Shown here one piece after another: positions 42,690 through 53,535 of a DNA stretch of 64,000 nt. Below the pieces are notes generated by a model, which did not search any database, was not told where the DNA came from, and saw nothing but the letters and a program-made list of their open reading frames with translations. Made by a program: the position numbers and the translations under genes. Origin of the DNA: an uncultured Mailhella sp. (GTDB lineage Bacteria > Desulfobacterota > Desulfovibrionia > Desulfovibrionales > Desulfovibrionaceae); NCBI RefSeq assembly GCF_963931295.1, contig NZ_OZ007001.1, positions 1,615,137-1,679,136 of the forward strand, written 5' to 3'. Every line of letters starts with the position of its first letter. Position 1 is the stretch's first letter.

Positions 42690-43946
42690 TTATTGTTCGG
42701 CGTTCAGGCTGGCGGCCGCGTCGGCGCAGAAGACCTCGTGCTGCTCGCCAGATTCCATGTTTTTAATGATGACGCTGCCGGAAGCCAGCTCGTTGGTTCC
42801 CATGATGAGCGTGAAGCGCGCGCCGGACTTGCCGGCCTGACGCATGGTGGCCTTCATGCTGCGGCTCTCGTAGCCCATGGTGCCGGAAAAGCCTTCGCGG
42901 CGCAGGTTCTGGGCCAGGGCGAACGCGGCGTCGCGGCAGGAATCGTCGAGCACGGCCATGTAGAAGTCGGGACGCACTTCGGGCATTTCGCGGCCTTCGA
43001 GCAGAAGCGCGAGGCGCTCCATGCCGCAGGCAAAGCCTATGCCGGGCACGGCCGGTCCGCCGAGCTGTTCCACAAGGCCGTCGTAGCGGCCGCCGCCGGC
43101 CACGGAGCCCTGAGAGCCGATTTCGTTGGAAACCACTTCCCAGGTGGTGCGGGTGTAGTAGTCAAGGCCGCGCACCAGACGGTGATTGATCTGATAGGGC
43201 ACCTTTTCCGCGTCGAGATGGCGCAGCACGGCCTCAAAATGGGCGCGGCAGTCGGGGCATTCGTTTTCCAGAATCACGGGCGCGTCGGCCGTGAGTTCCT
43301 TGCACTCGGGCACCTTGCAGTCCAGCACGCGCAGGGGATTGGTTTCCATGCGACGGCGGCAGTCTTCGCAGAGCTTCGACTGATCGAGAGAGGCCAGCCA
43401 GTCGTGGAGCTTCTGGCGATACTTCGGACGGCAGCTCGAGCAGCCCAGAGAGTTGATCTGCAAAGTAAGGTTCTTCAGACCGAGTCTGCCGAGAAACTCC
43501 ATCATCATGCAGATGATTTCCGCATCGGCCTCGGGTTCCTTCGGGCCGAGGCACTCGCAGTTGATCTGATGGAACTGACGCATGCGGCCCTTCTGGGGGC
43601 GTTCATGCCGGAACATGGGGCCGATGGTGAAAAATCTGCTCACGGCCTCGCGTGCGTAGATGCCGCTTTCAATGTAGGCGCGCATGACGCCGGCCGTGGC
43701 TTCGGGACGCAGGGACATGGAACGGCCCTTGCTGTCGGGAATGCAGTACATCTCCTTCTGCACCACGTCGGTTTCCGTGCCGATGCCGCGGCAGAAAAGG
43801 TCGGTGTATTCCATGAGCGGAGTGCGAAGTTCGCCAAAACCGTAGCGGGGGAACACCTCGCGGGCAGTGGCTTCCATCATCTCAAAAAGACGGCTCTGCG
43901 CCGGAAACTGGTCGGCAAAGCCCTTGATAGCCTGAATCTGTGCCAT
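42690..43946 (-). CDS. hisS: Histidine--tRNA ligase
   Basis: This class II synthetase charges tRNA-His. The 418-residue product starts at ATG 43946 after GGAG. Motifs are motif 1 FPRYGFGELRTPLMEYTDLFCRG, motif 2 GPMFRHERPQKGRMRQFHQ, the HisA/HisB histidine signatures LVRGLDYYTRTTWEV and GGRYDGLVEQLGG, and the C-terminal anticodon domain. A zinc-ribbon-like set of cysteine pairs (CSSC about 175, CEDCRRRM about 205, CPDC about 245) lies in the insertion region. It is the first gene of hisS-aspS-def. Confidence 0.97.
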   Translation of the reverse strand: MAQIQAIKGFADQFPAQSRLFEMMEATAREVFPRYGFGELRTPLMEYTDLFCRGIGTETDVVQKEMYCIPDSKGRSMSLRPEATAGVMRAYIESGIYAREAVSRFFTIGPMFRHERPQKGRMRQFHQINCECLGPKEPEADAEIICMMMEFLGRLGLKNLTLQINSLGCSSCRPKYRQKLHDWLASLDQSKLCEDCRRRMETNPLRVLDCKVPECKELTADAPVILENECPDCRAHFEAVLRHLDAEKVPYQINHRLVRGLDYYTRTTWEVVSNEIGSQGSVAGGGRYDGLVEQLGGPAVPGIGFACGMERLALLLEGREMPEVRPDFYMAVLDDSCRDAAFALAQNLRREGFSGTMGYESRSMKATMRQAGKSGARFTLIMGTNELASGSVIIKNMESGEQHEVFCADAAASLNAEQ

Positions 43947-44440
43947 GAACGGACTCCAGCAAAGTAGAAATAACGCATGAGGATAGGACCATTTCTCCCC
44001 ATTGTCAAAGAATTCCCCTCGCTCCGCGCCCGCGCCCTGCAAGGCCCAAAAGAAAAATCACGGAACAGCCGCCGCGCTTTCGAGCGCGCGCCCGGAGCTT
44101 TGCGCAGCCTCGCCCCGCTGCTTTCAGGCCGCATTCCGGGGACCAATTCGTGGCGACTCCGGGCCGCACACTCCGGGCAGGCGTCCGGGCCGCCTTTTCC
44201 CCAGAAGCACAGGACGCATTCCGGGGATCTTTCCGGGCCGTTTTCCGCGCGCTTCCGAACGCCCCCCCCGCCCCCTCGGATGCGCCTCGAAGCCGCACTC
44301 CGAACGAGTCCTCCGAACGAACGTTCCGCCCCCCGGCATCCGCCCTCCGTTCCGTTGCATGCGGCCGGAAAACATGACAGAATAACAGGCTTGTGAACAC
44401 ATGGTTCACCTCTCCACATCCCTTTCTGCGAGACTGCCCC
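43947..44440. other. Divergent intergenic region between hisS and the antiporter gene
   Basis: About 490 nt with no gene. The middle is very GC-rich, with a 12-bp direct repeat GCATTCCGGGGA at 44131-44142 and 44216-44227 and several TCCGGG motifs. Near the right end lies an inverted repeat listed separately. Promoters for both flanking genes should be here, but I cannot place them firmly. Confidence 0.6.
44393..44409. promoter_or_regulatory. Inverted repeat before the antiporter gene
   Basis: GTGAAC-ACATG-GTTCAC has perfect 6-bp arms, 32 nt before the start codon, a position suited to an operator. Any regulator is unknown. Confidence 0.35.
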
Positions 44441-46450
44441 ATGGAAGACATGATTCTTCGCGAAATCGTCGTTCTTTTTATCCTTTCCATCATCGTCGTT
44501 CTTGTCTGTCTGCGCTTCCGCCTGCCGTCCATCGTGGGCTTTCTGCTCACCGGCGTGCTGTGCGGTCCTTCCGCCCTCGGACTCATTCCCAGCCCTGAAG
44601 CCGTGGACACCATGGCCGACGTGGGCGTGGCCTTCCTCATGTTCTCCATCGGCATGGAGCTCTCCGGCAAGGAGCTCGTGCGGCTCAAGAAGCCGCTCTT
44701 TCTGGGCGGCTCCTCCCAGGTGCTGCTCACCATGGCCTTCGTGTTCCTGCTCACGTTCTGGTGGAGCGGGCCGCGGCTCGGCATCGTGTACGGCTGCATG
44801 GTCACGCTCTCGTCCACGGCCATCGTGCTGAGCATTCTCCAGCAGAAGGCCCTCACCGAATCCCCGCAGGGACAGGTCTGCCTCGCCGTGCTCATTTTTC
44901 AGGATCTCGCCATCGTGCCCATGGTGCTCATCTTCCCGCTGCTTGCGGGCGGCCTCGAACTCGACACCAATTCCATGATCTTCGCCGTGGGCAAGGGCGT
45001 GCTCGTCATCGGCGGCATTCTCCTGTTCGGCAAATACCTGCTCCACCGGCTCATGTTCAGCGTGGTGAGCACCCGCAGCCGCGAGCTCATGCTCATGACC
45101 ACCCTCGGCCTGTGCCTCGCCGTGGCGCTCATCACCTCGTGGCTCGGCCTCTCGCTCGCCCTCGGCGCGTTCCTCGCCGGTCTCATGATGGCCGAGTCGG
45201 AATACAGCCTCAACACGCTTGAGAGCATCATGCCCTTCAAGGAAGTGTTCTCCAGCATCTTCTTCATTTCCGTGGGCATGCTGCTCGACGTCAAATTCTT
45301 CCTCACGCATCTGCCCGTCATCTCCCTGTGCGCCGCAGCCATCATTCTGGCGAAAATCCTCATGGTCGTGCCCGCGGTGCGCGTGCTCAGATACTCCATG
45401 CGCACGGCCCTGCTTGCAGCCTTCAGCCTCGCCCAGGTGGGCGAATTCTCCTTCGTGCTCGCCAAGTCCGCCCTCGGCCTCGAACTCATCAGCAACGACG
45501 CCTATCAGATCTTCCTCGCCTCCAGCATTCTGACCATGGTGCTCACCCCCCTGCTCATCGGCGCGGCCCCCAGGGTCACCGGCAGGATTCTGAAACGGCC
45601 CAACATGCAGACCGCCGAAGCCGCCACCGACGACTCCGACGAACACGACGCCGAAGACAGCGCCCACGGCATCATCCGCGACGGCCGGCAGCTCAAGGAT
45701 CATCTCATCATCATCGGCTTCGGCATCGGCGGGCAGATCATGGCCCACGGCGCAAAAAGCTGCGGCATTCCCTACATCATTTCGGAAATGAATCCCGACA
45801 CCGTGGAAAAATACCGCGCCACCGAACCCATCCGGCACGGCGACGCCTCCTTCCCGCTGGTGCTGGAACATCTCGGCGCGTCCACGGCCAGGGCGCTCGC
45901 CATTCTCACGTCCGATCCGGCGGGCAGCCGCGCCATCATCGCCAACGCCCGCGCCATGAATCCCTCGCTGCACATCATCGTGCGCACGCGCTTCCTCGGC
46001 AATCTGGACTCCTACAAGGAAGTGGGCGCCAACGAAGTGATTCCCGAAGAGTTTGAAACCTCGCTGGAAGTGTTCGCCCGCGTGCTCAATCACTACCTCG
46101 TGCCGCGCCAGACCATCGATCAGTACGTGTCCGCCATCCGCCGCGAAAACTACGGCATGCAGCGCAGGCTCGGCATGGGCGGCTCCATCATGGACAGCCT
46201 GCCCGATCTGCAGCTCGTGGCCTACGCCGTGGAAGAGGGCTCCCCCCTCGCAGGCAAGACCATAGCTCAGGCCGCGCTGCGCAAGGAACACGGCGTGACG
46301 GCCGCAGGCGTGCGGCGCGGCGATACGATCAACAACAATCCCAACGCCCAGACGCAGCTTCTCGCCGGCGACATCGTGTACCTTCTCGCCACGCAGGAAG
46401 CGCTCGCCAAGGCGGCGGTACTCTTCCACACCGAAGGGAGAGCGGCCTGA
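44441..46450 (+). CDS. KefB/KefC-type monovalent cation:proton antiporter with RCK domains
   Basis: This inner-membrane antiporter exchanges K+ or Na+ for protons under control of a cytoplasmic nucleotide-binding domain. The 669-residue product has about 12 transmembrane helices of the Na_H_Exchanger fold (residues about 5-385; FLMFSIGMELSG, STAIVLSILQQKAL, FQDLAIVPMVLIFPLLAGG). An RCK_N Rossmann domain follows (IIIGFGIGGQIMAHGAK, about 421-540), then an RCK_C domain (about 575-665). No KefF/KefG accessory gene is adjacent, so glutathione gating as in E. coli is not implied. It ends 1 nt before dprA. Confidence 0.9.
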   Translation: MEDMILREIVVLFILSIIVVLVCLRFRLPSIVGFLLTGVLCGPSALGLIPSPEAVDTMADVGVAFLMFSIGMELSGKELVRLKKPLFLGGSSQVLLTMAFVFLLTFWWSGPRLGIVYGCMVTLSSTAIVLSILQQKALTESPQGQVCLAVLIFQDLAIVPMVLIFPLLAGGLELDTNSMIFAVGKGVLVIGGILLFGKYLLHRLMFSVVSTRSRELMLMTTLGLCLAVALITSWLGLSLALGAFLAGLMMAESEYSLNTLESIMPFKEVFSSIFFISVGMLLDVKFFLTHLPVISLCAAAIILAKILMVVPAVRVLRYSMRTALLAAFSLAQVGEFSFVLAKSALGLELISNDAYQIFLASSILTMVLTPLLIGAAPRVTGRILKRPNMQTAEAATDDSDEHDAEDSAHGIIRDGRQLKDHLIIIGFGIGGQIMAHGAKSCGIPYIISEMNPDTVEKYRATEPIRHGDASFPLVLEHLGASTARALAILTSDPAGSRAIIANARAMNPSLHIIVRTRFLGNLDSYKEVGANEVIPEEFETSLEVFARVLNHYLVPRQTIDQYVSAIRRENYGMQRRLGMGGSIMDSLPDLQLVAYAVEEGSPLAGKTIAQAALRKEHGVTAAGVRRGDTINNNPNAQTQLLAGDIVYLLATQEALAKAAVLFHTEGRAA

Positions 46451-46451
46451 C

Positions 46452-47924
46452 ATGAACGCATCTCTTCCGCAGCAGACGGGCCTCGCCGCTCTGGACGACG
46501 ACGGACGCCGCGAATACTGGGCGGCGCTGGCCCTGCGCCACACCGCCGGGCTCGGCGTGCGCGGAGCGTGTCTTCTGCTCAAGCATTTCGGCTCCGCCTA
46601 CGAGGCCGTCACCAACGTTCCCGCATGGCCGGAAGCGGGCGTGCCCGCCCAGAAGGCCGAAGGCTACCTGAACAATGCCTGGCGAGCCGCGGCCCGTCCG
46701 GAATGGGACGCCGCCCACACGCTTCGCGCCTCCATCATCCTGTGGACGGACAAGCGCTATCCGCCGCTGCTGCGTGAACTGCCCGACGCGCCCGCCCTGC
46801 TCTACGCCGCAGGCGACGCCTCGCTTCTGCGCGCGCCGTGCGTGGCCATCGTGGGCTCCCGCGACGCTTCTTCCGCAGCCATCGACTTTACGGCGGCCGT
46901 TGCCGAAGAGCTTTCCGCCGCGGGCGTGACCGTGGTTTCCGGCCTGGCCTACGGCGTGGACGGCTACGCCCATCACGCGGCACTCGGCGGCCCGGGCCGC
47001 ACCATCGCCGTGCTGCCCGGAGGCGTGGATCTGCCCTTCCCCTCCGGTCACCGCGACCTCTATCTCGACGTGGTCGAACACGGCCTTGCGGCAAGCGAAA
47101 TGCCGCCGGGCTGGGTGCCCGGCCCCGGCGCTTTTCCCGTGCGCAACCGCCTCATCAGCGGCCTCTGCCTCGGCGTGCTGGTGGCGGAGGCCAGCCGCGC
47201 GCGCAGCGGCAGTCTCATCACGGCGCGCCTGGCCGCGGAGCAGGGCAGAAACGTCTATGCGCCTTCGCCGAACGCCCTGCGCGCCCCCTGCCGCGAAGGC
47301 ACGAAAAAACTGCTTCTGGATGGCGCGCGGCCCGTATCCGGCGCGGCGGACATTCTGGCCGATCTGCTGCCGCATCTTCAGGATTCGCTGAAGCATTCCC
47401 CGGCAGCGCCGATGCGCGGCAGGCCCGCAGAAGAAACGCAGCCTGCCCCGGCAAAGCACGACGCGCCGGAAGAGATTGAAGAAATTGAAGACGCTTCGCC
47501 CGCGCAGCCGGAGAGCCCCCGCGCCCCCGCAACCGACACTTCCGCCCGTCCGAAAGAAGAGCCGCGCCCGCAGGCCGCCGCTTTGCCCGCAGCCTCCGAA
47601 AAGAGCGAGCCTTCGACGCCCTCGAGAGCCGATCGCGCCTCTTCCCGCGCCGAAACGGCCGCTCCCGAGCGAAAAGAACAGCGCCCGGCCCGCAAAGCGC
47701 CCGAGAAAAAGCCCGCCCGCGCCGCCGCGCCCCTCACCGAAGAAGAGGAAACCATTCTCGCCCTTCTGCAGAACGGCCCCCTTTCCCAGGATGAGCTTCT
47801 CTACGCCGCGCAGGCGCAAAGCGACTCCTGGAACAGCGCTTCCGTGAGCGCCGTGCTCATGATTCTGGAGGTGAAGAAACTCGCGAGGCGTCTTTCCGAT
47901 TCCCGCTACGAGGCCAGAGCATGA
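46452..47924 (+). CDS. dprA: DNA-processing protein DprA with long disordered linker
   Basis: DprA loads RecA on incoming single-stranded DNA during natural transformation. The 490-residue product has an N-terminal SAM-like region and the Rossmann core with CVAIVGSRDASSAAIDF (about 130-146), VVSGLAYGVDGYAHHAAL, RNRLISGLCLGVLVAEA and SGSLITARLAAEQGR. A disordered Pro/Ala/Glu-rich linker of about 105 residues (about 316-425) is unusually long. The C-terminal winged helix (EEEETILALLQNGPLSQDELL) ends the protein. Its stop overlaps the xerC start (ATGA). Confidence 0.94.
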   Translation: MNASLPQQTGLAALDDDGRREYWAALALRHTAGLGVRGACLLLKHFGSAYEAVTNVPAWPEAGVPAQKAEGYLNNAWRAAARPEWDAAHTLRASIILWTDKRYPPLLRELPDAPALLYAAGDASLLRAPCVAIVGSRDASSAAIDFTAAVAEELSAAGVTVVSGLAYGVDGYAHHAALGGPGRTIAVLPGGVDLPFPSGHRDLYLDVVEHGLAASEMPPGWVPGPGAFPVRNRLISGLCLGVLVAEASRARSGSLITARLAAEQGRNVYAPSPNALRAPCREGTKKLLLDGARPVSGAADILADLLPHLQDSLKHSPAAPMRGRPAEETQPAPAKHDAPEEIEEIEDASPAQPESPRAPATDTSARPKEEPRPQAAALPAASEKSEPSTPSRADRASSRAETAAPERKEQRPARKAPEKKPARAAAPLTEEEETILALLQNGPLSQDELLYAAQAQSDSWNSASVSAVLMILEVKKLARRLSDSRYEARA

Positions 47925-48898
47925 GCCGCCTTGCCGAAATCACCGCCGCCCTTCCCGTGCCCGCCGCCACCTTTCTCGCCTGGATGGAGTTTCAGAAAGG
48001 CGCGTCCGAAGCCACGGTGGCGGCCTACGCCGTGGACATCCTGGAATTTGAAACCTACCTGCGCGGCATGGGCGCTTCGCTGGAGCAGCCTTCCGAAATC
48101 ACGCGGCAGATGGTGCAGGGCTTTTCCGCCTCGCTGTTCCGGCAGGGCATGGCGCGTTCGTCCATGGCGCGCAAGCTCTCCGCCCTGCGTTCGCTGTTCC
48201 GGCATCTTCTGCGCCTGCACAAGATTGAGGCCGATCCCTGCGCCGGGGTGCGCAATCCCAAGCAGGATCAGCGGCATCCCGCCATGCTCAACGTGGATCA
48301 GGTGTTCAGCCTGCTGGATGAAAAGCCCGCCGAAGCCGTGGCCGCCCATCCGGGCGACATGTCCGCGGACGATGTCTTTCTCCTGCGCGACAAGGCGCTT
48401 CTTGAGCTGCTCTACGGCTCGGGCCTGCGCATTTCCGAGGCGCTCGGCCTCAACGTGAACGACATACGCCCCGAAAGCGGGCACGTGCAGGTCATGGGCA
48501 AGGGCAGCAAGGAGCGCATCGTACCGCTCAGCGACGCCAGCAAAGACGCGCTTTCCCGCTGGCTTTCCGTACGCGACCGCGTGCCGCCCGCGCACGGCGA
48601 ACGGGCCGCCTTTCTCGGTCGGCGCGGCAAAAGGCTGGATCGCCGTCAGGCCGCGCGCATTCTGGAGGAACGGGCCGCAGAAGCGGGCATCCCGCAGCAC
48701 CTCTCCCCCCACGATCTGCGGCACTCCTTTGCCACGCACCTGCTGGAAGGCGGGGCGGACCTGCGCGCCGTGCAGGAACTGCTCGGGCACAGCCGCATTT
48801 CCACCACGCAGCGTTACACGCACCTCAACATGGAGGCCCTCACGCGCATCTACGACGCCGCGCATCCGCTCTCCCGAAAGAGCGACAAGAAATCCTGA
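47921..48898 (+). CDS. xerC: Tyrosine recombinase XerC/XerD-type
   Basis: Xer recombinases resolve chromosome dimers at dif with FtsK help. The 325-residue product has an N-terminal core-binding domain (about 15-105) and a catalytic domain with Arg in YGSGLRISEALGL (about 170), Lys in GKGSKERIVPL, His and Arg in PHDLRHSFATHLL, His in LGHSRISTTQ and the nucleophile Tyr in QRYTHLNM. All catalytic residues are present. XerC and XerD cannot be told apart here. ATG overlaps the dprA stop. The dif site is not in the window, as far as I can see. Confidence 0.94.
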   Translation: MSRLAEITAALPVPAATFLAWMEFQKGASEATVAAYAVDILEFETYLRGMGASLEQPSEITRQMVQGFSASLFRQGMARSSMARKLSALRSLFRHLLRLHKIEADPCAGVRNPKQDQRHPAMLNVDQVFSLLDEKPAEAVAAHPGDMSADDVFLLRDKALLELLYGSGLRISEALGLNVNDIRPESGHVQVMGKGSKERIVPLSDASKDALSRWLSVRDRVPPAHGERAAFLGRRGKRLDRRQAARILEERAAEAGIPQHLSPHDLRHSFATHLLEGGADLRAVQELLGHSRISTTQRYTHLNMEALTRIYDAAHPLSRKSDKKS

Positions 48899-48997
48899 CC
48901 CCGTTCCCCGCCCCGGAAACCGGACCTTTTACCCATTGCGAACGCCGCAAAGAAAGGATAAACTCTCTTGTCTTTTCTTTTTCCGGGTGGTTCACGC

Positions 48998-51159
<2,162 letters not shown>

Positions 51160-51166
51160 GCATTCC

Positions 51167-51224
51167 GCGGGGAGGGCTGCCTCCCCGCACACTGGTTTCC
51201 GGCCCGGGCTTCCGGGCCTTTTTC
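51167..51224 (+). terminator. Tandem hairpin terminator after eno
   Basis: GCGGGGAGG-GCTG-CCTCCCCGC (51167-51188) is followed by a second stem GGCCCGG-GCTT-CCGGGCC (51201-51218), then TTTTTC. Confidence 0.9.
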
Positions 51225-51286
51225 AACCTCCCCTGCGGCGTGCATCGCCGCCCGCCCCGGGCATCGGGAGGAATAAGGAAAAAATC

Positions 51287-51979
51287 ATGAGCAGACTGCT
51301 GCGAATACTCTTCTGTGCCTTTCTTGCCCTCGGCCTCTTCGCCCAGAGCGCTTCCGCCGCCGACATCGCCGCCGCGGTGAACAAGATGCAGACCGCCTAC
51401 GCCGGCATGCAGAGCTTCCGCGCCGACTTCACGCAGCAGCTTCTGCAGAGAGAAAGCGGCGTCGTGGAAAAAAGAAACGGCGTCATTCTCTTCCAGAAGC
51501 CCCTTCTCGTGCGCTGGGAAACCGCCGCGCCCCACGCCGAACTTCTCATGGTGACGGACAAGGAAATCTGGAACTACCTGCCCGACGAGGAACTCGCCTA
51601 CCGCTATTCCCGCGCGCTGGCCGAAGATTCCCGTTCCCTCATCCAGGTGATCACCGGCCAGAGCGCCCTTTCCCGCGATTTCGACGTGGAAGCCGCCCAG
51701 TCGCCGGAAGACGGCAAGCTCATTCATCTGCTGCTCTACCCCAAGGATCCCACCACGGAACTCACCGAAGCCCAGCTCTGGCTCGACCCCGACACCTCGC
51801 TCATCCGCCGCGCCATGGTCATGGACTTCTACGGCAACACCAACACCATCGAGCTGCAGAACCTGAAGCCCAACGCGCCCGCCTCCGCCAAGGACTTCCA
51901 GTTCACCCCGCCCAAGGGCACGGAAGTGGAAGACCACGTGGAGGCCAAGCATCCCGTGGCAAGGCCGCTGCTCAACTAG
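51287..51979 (+). CDS. lolA: Outer-membrane lipoprotein carrier protein LolA
   Basis: LolA carries lipoproteins across the periplasm from the LolCDE transporter. The 230-residue precursor has a signal peptide (MSRLLRILFCAFLALGLFAQSASA, about 1-24). The mature part shows the LolA beta-barrel pattern: MQTAYAGMQSFRADFTQQLL, NGVILFQKPLLVRWE, DKEIWNYLPDEELAYRY and QLWLDPDTSLIRRAMV. GGAGGAATAAGGA precedes the ATG. It stands alone between eno and truB; lolB, if present, is elsewhere. Confidence 0.93.
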   Translation: MSRLLRILFCAFLALGLFAQSASAADIAAAVNKMQTAYAGMQSFRADFTQQLLQRESGVVEKRNGVILFQKPLLVRWETAAPHAELLMVTDKEIWNYLPDEELAYRYSRALAEDSRSLIQVITGQSALSRDFDVEAAQSPEDGKLIHLLLYPKDPTTELTEAQLWLDPDTSLIRRAMVMDFYGNTNTIELQNLKPNAPASAKDFQFTPPKGTEVEDHVEAKHPVARPLLN

Positions 51980-52140
51980 ATTTCCAGGCAGTGCTTCAAA
52001 GCATATTTCAATAATTCCGGGATATTCCGTTTCCGCCCGCGCGGCGGCGCCGGCAAAAGCGAATTTTCCGGGCTCTCCCTGCCCGGGCCCTGCGTCGGGG
52101 CTGGACTATCCTGATAATTAAAGGTACATAGACTTCTCGC

Positions 52141-53067
52141 ATGGAACAGCAGCACGGCATACTGGTACTGAACAAGCCCAAGGGGCTCAGCTCCGCGCAG
52201 GCCATCGCCCGCGTCAAGCGCCTCGGTCAGAAGAAAATCGGTCATGCGGGCACTCTCGACCCCATGGCCACCGGCGTGCTGCTCGTTCTGCTCGGCAACG
52301 CCACAAAACTTTCCGGCTATCTGCTGGAAGGCGGGGTGAAAACCTACGGCGGCACGCTGCGCCTCGGCGTCGTTACCGACACCTGGGACGCCGAAGGCTC
52401 CGTGGTTGCCGAAACGCCCCTGAGCGAAGACGATCTCGCTCCGGGCTCCGTGCTTGAACAGGCCGCCCGCCGCGAAGTGGAGGCCTGGCTGGATGTGACG
52501 GAACAGCCCGTTCCGCCCTATTCCGCCGCAAAGCACCAGGGTCAGCCGCTGTACAAGCTGGCCCGCGCCGGCAAGGAAGTGCCGGTCAAGGTGAAAAGCA
52601 TACATGTTTCGCACGCCTCTGTTCAATGGGTGAACATGCCGGACGTGCGATTCCGGGTAACGTGCAGTTCCGGTTCCTACATACGGTCCCTGGCCCACAG
52701 CTTGGGGATTCGACTTGGGTGCGGAGCCATGCTCACGGAACTGACCCGGGAATACAGCCACCCGTTTGGCCTGGAGGTCGCCCACACGCTGGACGAAATC
52801 CTTGCCGAGCCCGAAAGGCTTCCCGAATGGATCATGCCCATCAGCGCCGCCCTGCCCGGCTGGAAGAACATTTCCGTCGGCAAAATGCAGGAAGCGCATC
52901 TGAAAAACGGCATGCCCGTTCCCCATCTGCCGGAATTCGGTGATTTCGAACCCGGCACACGCGCCCTCATACTGGCGCAGGATGGCTCGCCTCTGGCTCT
53001 GGCAGAAGCCCGCATGGACAGGGATCGCCCTGTCTGGGCAGTGCTTCGGGGGCTTTTTACCCACTAA
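52141..53067 (+). CDS. truB: tRNA pseudouridine(55) synthase
   Basis: TruB makes pseudouridine 55 in the T-loop of tRNAs. The 308-residue product has ILVLNKPKGLSSAQAIARV, the catalytic Asp40 in GHAGTLDPMATGVLLV, QPVPPYSAAKHQGQPLYKLAR and VTCSSGSYIRSLAHSLG. A C-terminal PUA-like extension ends the protein. The ribosome site before ATG 52141 is weak. In many bacteria infB-rbfA precede truB; here lolA does. rpsO follows 34 nt downstream. Confidence 0.97.
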   Translation: MEQQHGILVLNKPKGLSSAQAIARVKRLGQKKIGHAGTLDPMATGVLLVLLGNATKLSGYLLEGGVKTYGGTLRLGVVTDTWDAEGSVVAETPLSEDDLAPGSVLEQAARREVEAWLDVTEQPVPPYSAAKHQGQPLYKLARAGKEVPVKVKSIHVSHASVQWVNMPDVRFRVTCSSGSYIRSLAHSLGIRLGCGAMLTELTREYSHPFGLEVAHTLDEILAEPERLPEWIMPISAALPGWKNISVGKMQEAHLKNGMPVPHLPEFGDFEPGTRALILAQDGSPLALAEARMDRDRPVWAVLRGLFTH

Positions 53068-53101
53068 CCTCTGACGACACGTCAGAGAGGAGGATACCGC
53101 T

Positions 53102-53371
53102 GTGGCTATGGATTCCGCTCAGAAGCAGGCCGTCATCGCTCAGTACGCCAAGCACGAAGGCGACACCGGCTCCGCTGAAGTTCAGATCGCCCTTCTCACC
53201 GCCCGCATCAATGGTCTCGCCGACCACTTCAAGGCCAACAAGAAGGACTTCCACTCCCGCACCGGCCTGCTCAAGCTGGTCGGCCAGCGTCGCAAGATGC
53301 TGAACTACCTCAAGAAGACCGACATTCAGAGCTATCGCGCCCTGATCGAAAAGCTCGGTCTGCGCAAGTAG
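53102..53371 (+). CDS. rpsO: 30S ribosomal protein S15
   Basis: S15 binds 16S rRNA early in small-subunit assembly. The 89-residue product has the family helices and signature ([42 protein letters not shown]). I prefer the GTG start at 53102, with GGAGG 8 nt upstream; ATG 53108 would be 14 nt away. It lies between truB and pnp, the usual order. Confidence 0.98.
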   Translation: MAMDSAQKQAVIAQYAKHEGDTGSAEVQIALLTARINGLADHFKANKKDFHSRTGLLKLVGQRRKMLNYLKKTDIQSYRALIEKLGLRK

Positions 53372-53393
53372 TCGGAAAACGATCCGGAAACAA

Positions 53394-53421
53394 GGGGGAG
53401 CGGAAGAAATTCCGCTCCCCC
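53394..53421 (+). promoter_or_regulatory. GAAA-capped hairpin between rpsO and pnp
   Basis: GGGGGAGCGGAA-GAAA-TTCCGCTCCCCC is a perfect 12-bp stem with a GAAA tetraloop, without a T-tract. It occupies the place of the E. coli rpsO-pnp processing hairpin, where RNase III cleavage allows PNPase to autoregulate. Confidence 0.7.
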
Positions 53422-53535
53422 ATCCTGCATGGAAAGGGGCCTTTTCCCCTCAACCTCAACGCGAGGAAGGAGCATCCGCGAACAGAGGCGAAATTTTCGT
53501 CTTTCTTCACGGAGTCTCCTTCCAGGAGTAACCAT

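Noticed and set aside
40179-43967. A 1,262-codon open frame on the plus strand
   Set aside because: It is wholly antisense to hisS, aspS and def, which have complete motifs. Its product is rich in His/Gly/Glu/Val with no domain. It is a shadow caused by strong third-position GC bias.
44131-44227. Repeated GCATTCCGGGGA and TCCGGG motifs as a possible CRISPR or iteron array
   Set aside because: There are only two full copies 85 nt apart and short GC-rich motifs, without regular spacing or uniform repeats.
44391-44412. A Rex-box reading of TTGTGAA...GTTCACC before the antiporter gene
   Set aside because: Rex sites have TTGTGAA and TTCACAA closely spaced (about 4-5 nt). Here the spacer between GTGAA and TTCAC is 7 and the outer bases do not match.
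52930-52960. A tRNA T-loop-like TTTCGAACCC string
   Set aside because: It lies inside truB coding sequence and no cloverleaf can be drawn around it.
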